Below the pieces are notes generated by a model. That model was not told the origin of the DNA and did not search any database. It worked only from the letters and a program-made list of their open reading frames with translations. A program made the position numbers and the translations under genes. DNA of 64,000 nucleotides, taken from NCBI RefSeq assembly GCF_048544455.1, contig NC_133526.1, forward strand, positions 10,618,001 through 10,682,000. The letters are read 5' to 3'. Below are positions 35,121-45,425 of this stretch, in pieces. The first letter of the stretch is position 1. Each line of letters begins with the position of its first letter. This DNA comes from Silene latifolia (lineage: Eukaryota; Streptophyta; Magnoliopsida; Caryophyllales; Caryophyllaceae).

Positions 35121-36450
35121 TGTAATACCACAGGTTTATGAGAATAGGGAACTCGGTCGAGTGGGGTATACTCGACCGAGTGGATCATCGGGGGATTGGA
35201 TTTTGGCTTCTGGAGTGTTAGCACTCGACCGAGCTTGTTGGTACTTGGTCGAGTATGTCAGGTACTCGGTCGAGTGCCCGATTCAGTTACGTTAATTTCC
35301 GCGGTTTTTCTTAAGGTGATTAGAGAAGTATAAATATCGTGTAAACAATTTCTAAAATCATTTATCACAAACCTAAACTACGTTTTATTCTTCTCTAATC
35401 ATCCTCATCATATCCTAAGCCTAGATTGATCAATTGTAGGTCTTGCATCTCGTTTCCGTGTCGATAGCGTGGTAAGTCGCTAGTATTTTTTATTTTAGTT
35501 TATGGTTGTTATTTAGAGATGATGCAAACCCTAATTTGGGTTGGATTGGGGGTAGTGATTGATCGTGTTGGTTGTGATTCGTATTGTTTGATTACCATTG
35601 TTGTAGGTGACGATGTGGTACTCGTTGTGCATTTGTATGATTGGTTGTAGTGTAACGGATTGCGAAAAGGTAGGGTTTCTCTACTCAGTTGATTGTTCAA
35701 TTGACTATAGGATGTGATATTGATTGATTGGTTGACATGATTATCATTGTGATTGTGATTATACTGCTGATTTGTTATTGTTGTGGGACCATTTCGGGAG
35801 ATGGTTTCATCCCCATGTTCGCCCCTTGTGGCTCCCGTCACAAGAGGGATGTACACATTAATGATTCGGGTTCGCTCGTTGCGATGAGCGGGGATTAGGT
35901 GGGCAAGGTTGCGGTCCCCCCACTGGCGGTGTGTTTTTCCCATTGCGATGGAAACCTGGCAGGGCTACACATTTCGGTGTGTAGTCGGTTACTGGCTGGT
36001 CACTATTGAATTTTTGAAGATGGTTACTATTGTTTGGATTGGATTGAGTTTTGGATTGTGTTATTGTGAATTCTTATATTGTTTATGCAGCTGACTGACC
36101 CCGTTATTGTTTTCAAAACTGTGGTGATGCATTCGGGGATGGTGAGCAGTTGGTTTAGTAGGTATTGGATGTGGATGTAGCTCGCGAGATATGGACGGGA
36201 CAAAGCATCACATGTTCTTTTGCTAGCTTCTGCTGTTGTCTTAAACATTAGCTTTTCTTTTGGTTTCGTTCAGAATTGTAAACAATTTTGGTTTGGTTTT
36301 TAGTTTGAGTTTGGTTAAACCGTTTGTACTTTTAATAAACATTCTATTATGGTCCATTTGATATATTTTACCTCGGGTAACCGAGATGGTAGCACCTTGA
36401 TATGCTAAGGCGGTCCTTAGTAAAACACATTGGTGTATGAGGGTGTTACA
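35121..36450 (+). mobile_element. Solo LTR, 1330 bp
   Basis: It starts TGTAATACCACAGG and ends GAGGGTGTTACA, flanked by a perfect AAGAA duplication (35116-35120, 36451-36455). There is no internal region, gag or pol, so it is the product of LTR-LTR recombination. The TGTAAYACC start is typical of chromovirus (Tekay/Del-like) LTRs; lineage is inferred from that alone. It contains a TATA-like TATAAATATC at about 35331 and five copies of a palindromic CTCGGTCGAG-type motif (35151-35275). Confidence 0.88.
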
Positions 36451-36455
36451 AAGAA

Positions 36456-38445
36456 TCATTAGGACCTCAAGTCCACTCAAAATCAAGCAGTCAGCCCAAT
36501 TTAGAACCATCATTCTTCATTAGTCTCGTGTATTTGTGTACTTAAAAACAATGTATTTTGCACCCGAAACAATAAAAATAAAAAGGTGGACACTTAATTA
36601 AGTTATCAGAAATTCTCATTTTCATTGGAAAAAAATATAAAAATTTTAAGTGGATCATCTGTCAAATCACCTGATGCACCTGTTTTATCCATAGTCGGAA
36701 GGTAGGTCGAGGAGAGCAGATGAACTCCGATGACGGATGCGAGTGATGCTTTGCACGATTCCAAATCCGACTAGTTGTTATCCCAAAATAGGACTATCCC
36801 TCAAGAAATTAATCACTTCTTGATATTTTAGAGGATTCTTAAATACGCTAATATACAAAATTTATTAATTTTTAATGAAAAGTAGAGGATCATGGTCATA
36901 AATCTCATTTATTGAACGTTTTAAAATGTCCTACAATAAAGCGACCTCTTTGATCGACATGCTCAAATGGCCTAATTAAAATCAGGTAAAAATGAACTTA
37001 TTAAATTTTAGATTTTTTTTTCCAAAGGCAAATAGTAGGGTCATCCCATTAAAAAACTCTTCATTAAGAAATAATTTCCTCCAAACAAATCTTCCAAACA
37101 TAAATTCATCATGCATGCTATGGCGTCATGGCCGGGTCAAACTTAAGTTAACTTAGCCTAAAAAGTTTCTAAGAATCCAAACAAAAAGAGTGAGATTTGT
37201 ATTGTCTCTAGTTCTTGAAACATCAAAGCTAATCCTAAGCAAACCCTTTAACTTTTGCTTTAATTTGTTAATATGGTGATGATTTTCATGTCAACATTAT
37301 AAGTAAAGTAACCCAAATTATATATAGTTAAGATTGTTGCATATCCTCCAAAAAAGTAGTAGGTTTTTCCTTAAGACGGGATATATTTGACTTGAGGATA
37401 AACCTGATCAAATAAAACCTCGTTTGTAGATGGGACAAACTTCTTACTAATATTAGTGCAATTTATTTTTGTTTTATATATAATACTTGATCCGTTTTAA
37501 GATTAAGACGAATACGTACGTTTTAAATGAGAATTTGGGCCAAAGAAATGATTAAGGTTAACCACCTCGTGCGGACAAAAGTAAGCTTAAAAAGAAGCCA
37601 AAATGCTTGGAAATAAGACCTTGTTCTTATTAACTTCTCCTCTACTTGTAATCATTAACTCATGCAATGTTGCCTTGTATGCAAAGCTAAGTTTCCATTT
37701 CACTCTTATTGTTTCGTGTGCTCATTATTGGCCCACTCGTTTGTGTATTATTATACATTATACATTCAATGATGGAACTTAATATTATGGATAGAGTAAT
37801 TAACATTGAGGGGGGCACACAAATACACAAACACAAATAGAACGTCTCAAACATTCAATTTGATGCAAATAAAGTCACTTCCCCTCAACTACATAATCTC
37901 AAGATTCTTGTTCTCTATGATTTCCATGCTCTACTAATGTAAATTCTTTTAATTTTTGTAGAAAGGTTTTAGACCTGCCAACCAAGTTAACCAGGTCGGG
38001 TAAATTCGGGTTGGGTTAATTTCAGGTTTCAAGAGTTTGGGTTAGGTTGGCCAGGACGGATCATTTCGGGCCGGGTTAACTATTATAAATTAAGTTATAT
38101 GGATAATAAGCAATGTGCAATAATAAACATTAGGATTGGGTTATAGCAGGTTGGATAATTCGGGTTCAGATCAAGCGCGGGTCTTGAGTTCGAATATCGG
38201 GTTGTGTATGAGTCGAGTTATTCGGTTCGGGTCATTCAGATTTGGTAAATTTTGCCAGGTCTATAAAGTGCGATTAAACAGTAGCAAACTCACAACATTC
38301 TCTCAATTTCTCTTATCTCTGTTACTTTGTATTCAATGTCTATAAGTAAGGAGGATTGTGTTAGAGGGCAAAATAAAAGAATTCGGATTTATTTCAGCCA
38401 CTTCAATTTGTATCTTAATTTTCATATAGGAAGAGATAATATAAA
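36456..38445. other. Low-complexity intergenic DNA with a possible hAT-type MITE
   Basis: No recognised genes. A candidate 292-bp element at 37971-38262 has ends AGACCTGCCAA and TTTGCCAGGTCT (inverted) and GGGTT-rich contents, but no clear 8-bp TSD. The remainder is AT-rich. Confidence 0.35.
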
Positions 38446-39006
38446 CGGAAAATACGTGGTACCCTCGAACCTTGTCATTTTGCACATGGTACCCAACTTT
38501 TTAAGTTTGTGCACATGATATCCTTGAAATTTGAGCTTCAAGCACAATGTGCCCTTTTTATCGTGCCCTTTTTATCATCCATAAAAATTTCAATTGAGCA
38601 TAAATCATAGACCGTAATTCGGAATTGACTAATTTTTTTTTTTTCAAATTGATTAGCTTTTCGAGATCTATAAATTGATAAAATAGATATGGACATTCGT
38701 AAATTTAAGATCGAAGATATGGTTGATTTGAAATTTTCGGAAAAAAAAAAACATATAAAATGTCAGTTGACAATTTTTTTTTTCTCAAATCGTAGATCAT
38801 TACGATATAATCATTCTAGAAAAAAAAACAATTGACCGATTCTGAATTCCGGTCTAAGATTTATGCTCAATTGAGTTTTTTCATAGCGATAAAATAGACA
38901 TGTTGTGCATGAAAATCAAACTTGGAGGGTATCATGTACACAAACTTAAAAAATTGGGTACCACGTGCAAAATGACAAAGTTCAAGGGTAGCACGTGAAT
39001 TTTCCG
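38446..39006. mobile_element. Foldback / long-TIR non-autonomous transposon
   Basis: The two ends are long, imperfect inverted repeats. CGGAAAATACGTGGTACCC..TTTTGCACATGGTACCCAAC at the left pairs with GTTGGGTACC-type sequence read from the right end. The pairing continues inwards (TCAATTGAGCATAAATC..GACCG against CGGTC..GATTTATGCTCAATTGA). No coding capacity and no clean TSD. A single arm of the same repeat lies at 40717-40805. Confidence 0.7.
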
Positions 39007-39011
39007 TAATA

Positions 39012-39272
39012 CTTCCTCCATTCAACTCCAAACTACCATATTGATTTTTGCATACTATTCACAAATGAATCTTCAATTGTAATTTTCTCTCAATATATAA
39101 GTGAAAATATATTCTTGTGGGATCTTATTTGATTAAATCTTTACGAAAGACATTAAAAATATGTAACTTTTATAATTTTTGCATATACGTAACTAATGAT
39201 ATTTACCGCGCAAAACATGCGTTGGCAAACGTGAAAAGTGTACTATGGTAGTTTGGAGTTGAATGGAGGAAG
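39012..39272. mobile_element. Stowaway-like MITE (261 bp)
   Basis: TIRs CTTCCTCCATTCAACTCCAAACTACCAT and its complement are flanked by TA (39010-39011, 39273-39274). Same family as 11650-11895, inverted. Confidence 0.85.
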
Positions 39273-39274
39273 TA

Positions 39275-41001
39275 TAAATGATCATATGTCACTATTTTGA
39301 TATCATTTTTAAGTTATAACTATAAATGTTCTATTTCTTGATAGTGAAAGTTTAACACGTGTCAATAGACGATGAAGAAAACATTTCAATGTCTAGCACA
39401 TGACTTCTTTACAAGTTCTTTCAATATATAGCACATGACCGACCCTCTACGAGTTCTATCAATGAAGTTGTACAACGATGTTACATTGGCAATGTTAAAT
39501 GTTACAACTCCATGCCCCCACTCATTTGTTTACATGGAGTATTGGATTAGAAAGACGGAATTGTGCGAAGCTGGACGGTAGAAGACGCAAATATGTTATT
39601 TTAATCAAGCATGAAGATGAAAGCACTCACTAAATAAAATAAATTGGAAAACTTATATATGCTTTTAAAATAAATTCGATAAAAATATAAGTTGATAATT
39701 TGACTCAATAGTTTCATGAATCGAATCCGAAAAAACTTAGATTACTCGGTCGTCATTGAATTGAAAGATAGAATCGAAATCCAATATGACCTGATTGACA
39801 CATTGAATAGGAACGAGTTACATTGTCCCAGAATACAAGTATGAACCTTAGATAGTCATTATTTAACTTAACATTTACATTTACTCTCTGCATCTGAATC
39901 ATTTATTTATACTGTTTTTAGTACAAAGTTAAGGAGAGCGGATTATCATTATACCTATGTCAACTACTTTCAGATATGACAGATATGATTAAAACACCAA
40001 AAAAAATGAAAGACATGACAAAGACAAAGTGTTAGGAAGATCAATAAGTCTTGCTGAAGACGGGTCGGAGCAAGTGACGGATAATGCCACTCACAAAACG
40101 AATAGGGGGACAAGGTGGGGGCACTTCCATGTGCTTCCCTCTCTCCTCTATATGGGTCATTTGTGAGGGAAAATGGTATCCGTCACTCCAAAGTGACGGA
40201 TACGTGCCGTCACAAATGAGATTTTGTGTAGGGAGATATAGATGAAGTAGTAGTTTGTCACCATACATACATCTCTTGATTGATTATTGTCTTACAAATA
40301 TTGGTATACCTCAACGGAATCTAACCCTACACGAGTCGGAACAAATACCCAAACAAGCATACACTGTCCACTCCGTCCCACGTTCCGTCACCATTCCTCA
40401 GTAGCCAATAATTTCCATATACCCAAAACACAACACTAACGACATTTACAACACAGTGCAAAAAATAAAGCTGCTTATATAAAGACAAATATATCCTTCA
40501 CAACGGCTATTACAAAAAGAATGATTTATAATCATCATTTACAACATTAGACCCTGACAGTAATTAACTGACAAAATTAACCTTATTACTTAATATATTA
40601 ATATTAATATTAATGTTAACAAACCGTTATTTTTCTATAAAGCGGCCTTACACATAAATTGTATAAACAGGTCCATTAAAAATACAACTAATGAGTAATG
40701 ACCCATTTGAATAGTAGAAAATTCACGTATTACCCATGAACTTTGTCACTTTGCACGTGGTAATTGGTACCCAACTTTTTAAACCGATTGTGTACATGTC
40801 ACTTGTGTTTGTTATAAAACCGCTTTACACAATAACTTGTAATTAACAAAATAGAACCTCCCTATTACTATCTTTATATATTGTCCACATTGTTTATTTT
40901 ATTTTTATATTTTTAGAGTGATATATTAAGTGATTAATATAACCCAAAATTAAATGAATTTAATCCAAAAGTAATAAACCTAATAAAGTGAAAAGACCAA
41001 C
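39275..41001. other. Intergenic region downstream of the LRR gene
   Basis: No genes recognised. It contains a perfect small hairpin at 40188-40211 (TCCGTCACT/AGTGACGGA), an arm of the foldback family at 40717-40805 (GAAAATTCACGTATTACCCA...ATTGGTACCCAAC), and TTTATTTTATTTTTA at about 40888, which on the minus strand gives AATAAA-type signals suitable for 3' processing of the LRR gene. Confidence 0.5.
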
Positions 41002-42192
41002 TTACCCTCGAAGCTCAGAACACTGGACAGTAGGGCGTGTCTTCTCGATGCCAGCTTTCAACGGACATGCTGACTGGGCAGGTGGGACCATACAATTATA
41101 CATCAAACATAAAGAACTACTTAATGGAATGTCAGCGGTCTGATTAATCCTAAACCCGGTCAAGTAATTATGTTGCAAATACAACGTTTGTATTGTCCCA
41201 TCCGTCAACCGGTCTACATACTCAGCCGGGACACTCCCCATAAACCGGTTATTATTCAGGTATAGATTCTGAACCGTTGATAGCATTGGCGATACAGGTC
41301 CAGATAACCGGTTGTAGCTTAGATCAACTGTCGAAATACTGACCTGCTGGGTCGGCTGAACCGGACCGATAAACTGGTTACGTTGTAGTTGAAGGTGTGT
41401 GATTGGATACGTGAATAGCACACATGGGATGAACCCGATGAACCGGTTCATGCTTAAGTCAAGGTAGTTCAACCGGTTGAGTCTGGTTAACAGACCATCA
41501 ACCGGTCCAGTGAACTTGTTCCAGCCAAGTGAGAGGTACTGAACCGAAGGGGGGAGAGAATCGGGTTGGATAAACCCGGTTAAATTGTTATGCATTAAAT
41601 CAACCCGGGTCAATGTATTGGACGAAAAAGAAGAAGGTAGCGAACCGGTAAGATGATTGTGACATAGAATAAGGTTTGTTAAAGAGGAAAGAGAAACAAT
41701 CGGGTGAGGAATCGAACCGGTAAGCTGATTATAACTAAGATCAAGCGTACGCAAATTCCGCAATTCTCCAAACCCAACCGGAATCTCCCCGCTTAAATAA
41801 TTCCGGCTCACAGCAAAGAACCGGAGATTAGACAACTGCGAAACAGTCTGAGGAATCTTCCCAATAACTCGACCAGGCACCATAGTAAACTCAGTCAATC
41901 CAGTGAGTTTACCAATAGCCGGATCAATCCGACCCGTTAACCCAGGCGACCCAGCACGCGTGTCGCCTAAGTTAAGCGCGATTACCTTATCAGACTCGCA
42001 ATACACCCCTTGAAAATTACAAGGATCAGAAGTGAAATCCCAAGTAGTAAAAAAACTCGAACCCGGAACGTCGTGTAACGACTTCCGGATTGATTGGAGT
42101 GCGAGAAAATCCATTGGGTCTAACAATGCCGTTGTTGACACTACTAGTAACTCCAAGACCATCAACATTTTAATAATTGTGGCCGCCACCAT
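41002..42192 (-). CDS. Secreted leucine-rich repeat protein (intact single-exon host gene)
   Basis: 396 codons, ATG at 42192 in good plant context (ATAATGGTGG), stop TAA. It has a hydrophobic signal peptide (about residues 1-22) and an LRR N-cap with the Cys pair DPCNFQGVYC (58, 65). About ten plant-type LRRs follow (about 72-345; LRTLDLSYNQLTGSIP, LNYLDLSMNRFIGFIP, LYLQHNYLTG), then a C-terminal cysteine cluster (362, 367, 376, 391). There is no transmembrane segment and no kinase, so it is probably apoplastic or cell-wall-located. Length and the motifs GSPGLTGRIDPAIGKL and YNCMVPP match, from memory, a conserved plant family including Arabidopsis At4g03010 and At1g03440, whose biochemical role is not well defined. 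It is the only clearly intact host gene in the window. Confidence 0.93.
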   Translation of the reverse strand: MVAATIIKMLMVLELLVVSTTALLDPMDFLALQSIRKSLHDVPGSSFFTTWDFTSDPCNFQGVYCESDKVIALNLGDTRAGSPGLTGRIDPAIGKLTGLTEFTMVPGRVIGKIPQTVSQLSNLRFFAVSRNYLSGEIPVGFGELRNLRTLDLSYNQLTGSIPHPIVSLSSLTNLILCHNHLTGSLPSSFSSNTLTRVDLMHNNLTGFIQPDSLPPSVQYLSLGWNKFTGPVDGLLTRLNRLNYLDLSMNRFIGFIPCVLFTYPITHLQLQRNQFIGPVQPTQQVSISTVDLSYNRLSGPVSPMLSTVQNLYLNNNRFMGSVPAEYVDRLTDGTIQTLYLQHNYLTGFRINQTADIPLSSSLCLMYNCMVPPAQSACPLKAGIEKTRPTVQCSELRG

Positions 42193-42267
42193 TATTAGAT
42201 TGTTGTTTGTATAATTAATGTAATAAGATTAATTATGTAGGAAATGTAGAAGGGTGTGATTAGTGGG

Positions 42268-42275
42268 TTATATAA
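42268..42275 (-). promoter_or_regulatory. TATA box of the LRR gene
   Basis: TTATATAA on the minus strand, 76 bp upstream of the ATG, would place transcription start near 42240 and give a 5' UTR of about 45 nt. Confidence 0.6.
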
Positions 42276-42299
42276 GGGTGAAATAGTACTTTACCGTGA

Positions 42300-42900
42300 G
42301 GGGTTGGATGAGGGAGGAACCCGTGGAAGAAATAATTAGGAAGGTGGAAGCTTCACAAGGAAGTAAGATTGAGGAGAGAAGATGGAGGTGTGGCTTGGAA
42401 GAGAAGGTGAAATGAATTCATCTAACAAACAATAAAGAAAGGTAGGGGAGGAGTTAAGGGGGTTTAACTGTATTTTTAATTATTATTTTAATTGTGGGGG
42501 AGAAGGGGTTTATGGGGAATTGGGTAGGGGACCAAACGGCTGTCCGAACCTAGGTTATGGAGGGAAAGTGTGAGGTTCGGGTGTGACATGTCACCTGGTT
42601 TGGAAAAGTAGAGTGCAAGGACCATGTGACCTGGCGGTTGAGAACAGAAGAGAAGATCATACACACTTGACACTGTTGACAGCTCATTCTTCCCATCTAA
42701 AGCAAAATTGTTCACATTCTCACAAACATTTTTCACTTTTTGTTATTTATTTATTTATTTGTTAGTGAATACGGAATATTATTTTTATGTGGTTGAGTTC
42801 TAATATTAGTGACTCAGAATATATTTGACTTTTAATTTTATTTATTATGTTATCCTTACATTTTGAGCTACTTAGTTTTAATGCCTCAAAAGTCAAAATT
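42300..42900. other. Upstream region of the LRR gene
   Basis: No ORF of note. It is purine-rich on the plus strand (42300-42520; GA/GGA tracts), then ordinary AT-rich sequence. It probably holds the promoter of the LRR gene. Confidence 0.4.
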
Positions 42901-42904
42901 TATG

Positions 42905-43204
42905 AGTAAGTGGTAGAGTATCAAAACTTATGTGTTATTAACTCGATTCGAATTACTTGGCAAATTCCGTGGGAAATTTCTAGTATTATCAAGGATGTGA
43001 AATTAGACCTTTATTTTTTCGATGAAGTGATAATTAAACATTGTTTTCGTGAAACCAACAAGGTTGCTGACTTCATGGCTTCGCATTGGACATTCACGTC
43101 AATCGTTTTAGTGGTTTGATAGCCGGTGACTTCAACTTACCTCGTTCATTCAAAAGGATGAGATAGGTTGGTCCTACCCTAGAGGATCAACCTAGTTTTC
43201 TTAC

Positions 43205-43238
<34 letters not shown>
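42905..43238 (+). mobile_element. 5'-truncated LINE (L1-type) 3' end with poly(A)
   Basis: The frame from about 42911 to 43119 encodes the end of a LINE RNase H-like domain (IPWEISSIIKDVK, HCFRETNKVADFMAS). A short 3' UTR and a 30-base A-run (43209-43238) follow. The 5' truncation point is near 42905. No clear TSD was found. Confidence 0.75.
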
Positions 43239-43240
<2 letters not shown>

Positions 43241-44224
43241 TTTCAAGTGACAATCTTCTCTCGAAAGACAAAAACATCATAGGGTAAAAGTGTGGAAGTG
43301 ATTTATCCAAGGCACTAAATGGATCAACTGATGCCTTGAATCCATTTAGTGCATTGGATAAATCACTTACTTAAAAAGTGTTTAAGTCCATATACAAAGT
43401 GGAACAAATTATAAGTGTGTACCTACAAAGCATACAATACTGTTCTCTGTCCTCTAAAATATATTCCTCCATCCACTTCAAAGGTAACATGAAGTCACTT
43501 TTCGTGAGAGGAAAAGTGGGTCTATATTACCTTTAGAGTGGATGAGAGGGAGTAACTGAAAATTTTATAAAGTCCTGTTTAATTAGTCTTATTAATTAGT
43601 TTAAATCTCGTGCAAATGCACGGTATTTCAGATTGTAATATATAGAGAAATTAACATTATTAATAATTACACTTTAAATTTCCTGTTAAAGTCTACAATA
43701 TTGATATGTTCTATTAACTATTATTCTATTAAGATAGAAAAGGGAAAATTTGAGGACAATTTTATATACGAAAAATCAAAATATCATTACATTTATTAAC
43801 TTTAATAAATATTGTGTATTTGGTGTTGTTCTTTAGGGAGTTTTTTGTATTTTATAAAATTACACTAATTAGTATTTCGTCATTTCGGCGATGTATTTTT
43901 TCTAAGAATTCGATGATAATTGTGATTGAGAAAATTCTTTAATATAATAATTAAAATATATTTATGATTAAAATGTGATAATAATAATATGAGTAAAATA
44001 TATAATCATCTTACAAACTGACATATATCATGGGATATAGCATACGTAAAATATATGGTAGTATAAAGTATTTTAAGTGTAATATATTTCTCTATTGAGA
44101 AATAAGAATTTTAAAATAGGGCAACATTTGCATAGAATAAACAAAAAATTTAAGCCCAATATTTGAGAATAACCAAACCTATTTACTATTAAGGCCCAAT
44201 TTGTAGTTGAGGGTGATTTGAGCG
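43239..44224. other. AT-rich spacer with a hairpin, a small MITE and a Helitron-like end
   Basis: It holds a strong hairpin at 43296-43368 (28-bp arms, one mismatch, 17-base loop). A small Stowaway-type MITE follows at about 43464-43552 (TTCCTCCATCCACTTC..AAGGTAA and its inverse, ending GGATGAGAGGGAG, TA on both sides). A minus-strand Helitron-like 3' terminus lies at 43596-43622 (hairpin CGTGCAAATGCACG, then CTAA). No genes. Confidence 0.55.
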
Positions 44225-44821
44225 TGTTCCGGGTGTAATTCCGGAGCAGGATTTGTGACCACGTAAGCTTGATGAATGACGTCTTTTTGCTTGTCTCTTC
44301 CTTTCGGTCTCTCCTGTAAAGATGAACAAACTGAGGGCTCGGCTTGGTACCGAGCGTACTCACTCCGACGCTCAAGTCAGTAAACTTAAAGGGAATAAGT
44401 TGTGTGTTACTTGGCAAAGTATATTATAGAGAGATAAGGGAGTTTATACCAGATTAATAGTGAGTTTTGGGATAGTTTTCGGATCCTCTTCTCAATGAGA
44501 GAAGTGGAGTATTTATATACTTTCACCTTTTGTCACGTAGTGGCCAAGTGGCTAGCAGGTGAAAAGACTGTTCTACCCTCGGCCGAGGGACCCATGGCAG
44601 GCCGGCTGGCCTGGTTGACTCCATGCCGAGGGGACTGGATGTGAGTACGCGGACAATACGCGGATATGCCTCCCGGCTGGTTAGTTGCCTAGCTGAGACC
44701 CAAGTGACAGGCCGACAGGCTGGCTGCGTCGGTTAGGCTGTCTAATACGTTGACTTGCTATCTTTTGGCTTTGACATTGCTCAATATGTTGACTCGGTCA
44801 GCGGGTGCAGAATATGCCCCA
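44225..44821 (-). repeat. 3' LTR of Tat family A (copy 2)
   Basis: 597 bp, plus-strand ends TGTTCCGGGTG and AATATGCCCCA. Similar to 57860-58442 but with indels around 44600-44720. Its outer U3 start (sense TGGGGCATATT) matches copy 1 (2395) better than it matches its own partner LTR (TGTAAGATATT). Confidence 0.9.
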
Positions 44822-45425
44822 TCAATTTGCCCCCAGCGTAGTCTATGCCGTGGTATGGACCTTCGATGAGTGTTGAGCGTATTCTGCGCAAATTGAACAT
44901 CTTCCGGAGCAGCTTCTTCCTCGGCTTGGTTCTGTTCAGGCCGTACCATATCCCCCCTCCACATGGATGTGTAATGGGCATCCGATGTGGAAAAGAAAAT
45001 GGCGCTGGCCGAGACCTAGGTTGAGGGTGCCGTGTGCTTTTGATTGCCCCCGACCGGTGCTGCCAAGCTTGGTTGATCAGCTGGCCGGTGGCAAGTAGAT
45101 ACCAAGGAGCGTGTCAAAGAAGATTTGTAACTGTATGTCGATTGACATTCCGTGGCTGCATGCTTGACACGTGGCTTGACATTGATTGATGGACGTTTCA
45201 TGGGCTTTGCCCTGATTGGTCCGCTTCATGGGCTTTGCGCTATAAATAGAGCAGTGTGCCCCGTTTTTTGGCCATCGAACTTCATTTTCTCAAAAAATTT
45301 CCTCTCTCTTAGTTTTTTCGAAGAAATTTCTCTCTAGTCTTCAAAGCGTTACTCGGCGTAGCACTTTTTCCAAGGTAAACAAACAAATTTCTCCGACTTT
45401 TATTTGTTAAGTATTTATTGTTACC

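Noticed and set aside
37971..38262. Candidate hAT MITE with AGACCTGCCAA ends
   Set aside because: The inverted ends are short and imperfect and no 8-bp duplication is present. It is kept only as a remark on the intergenic region.
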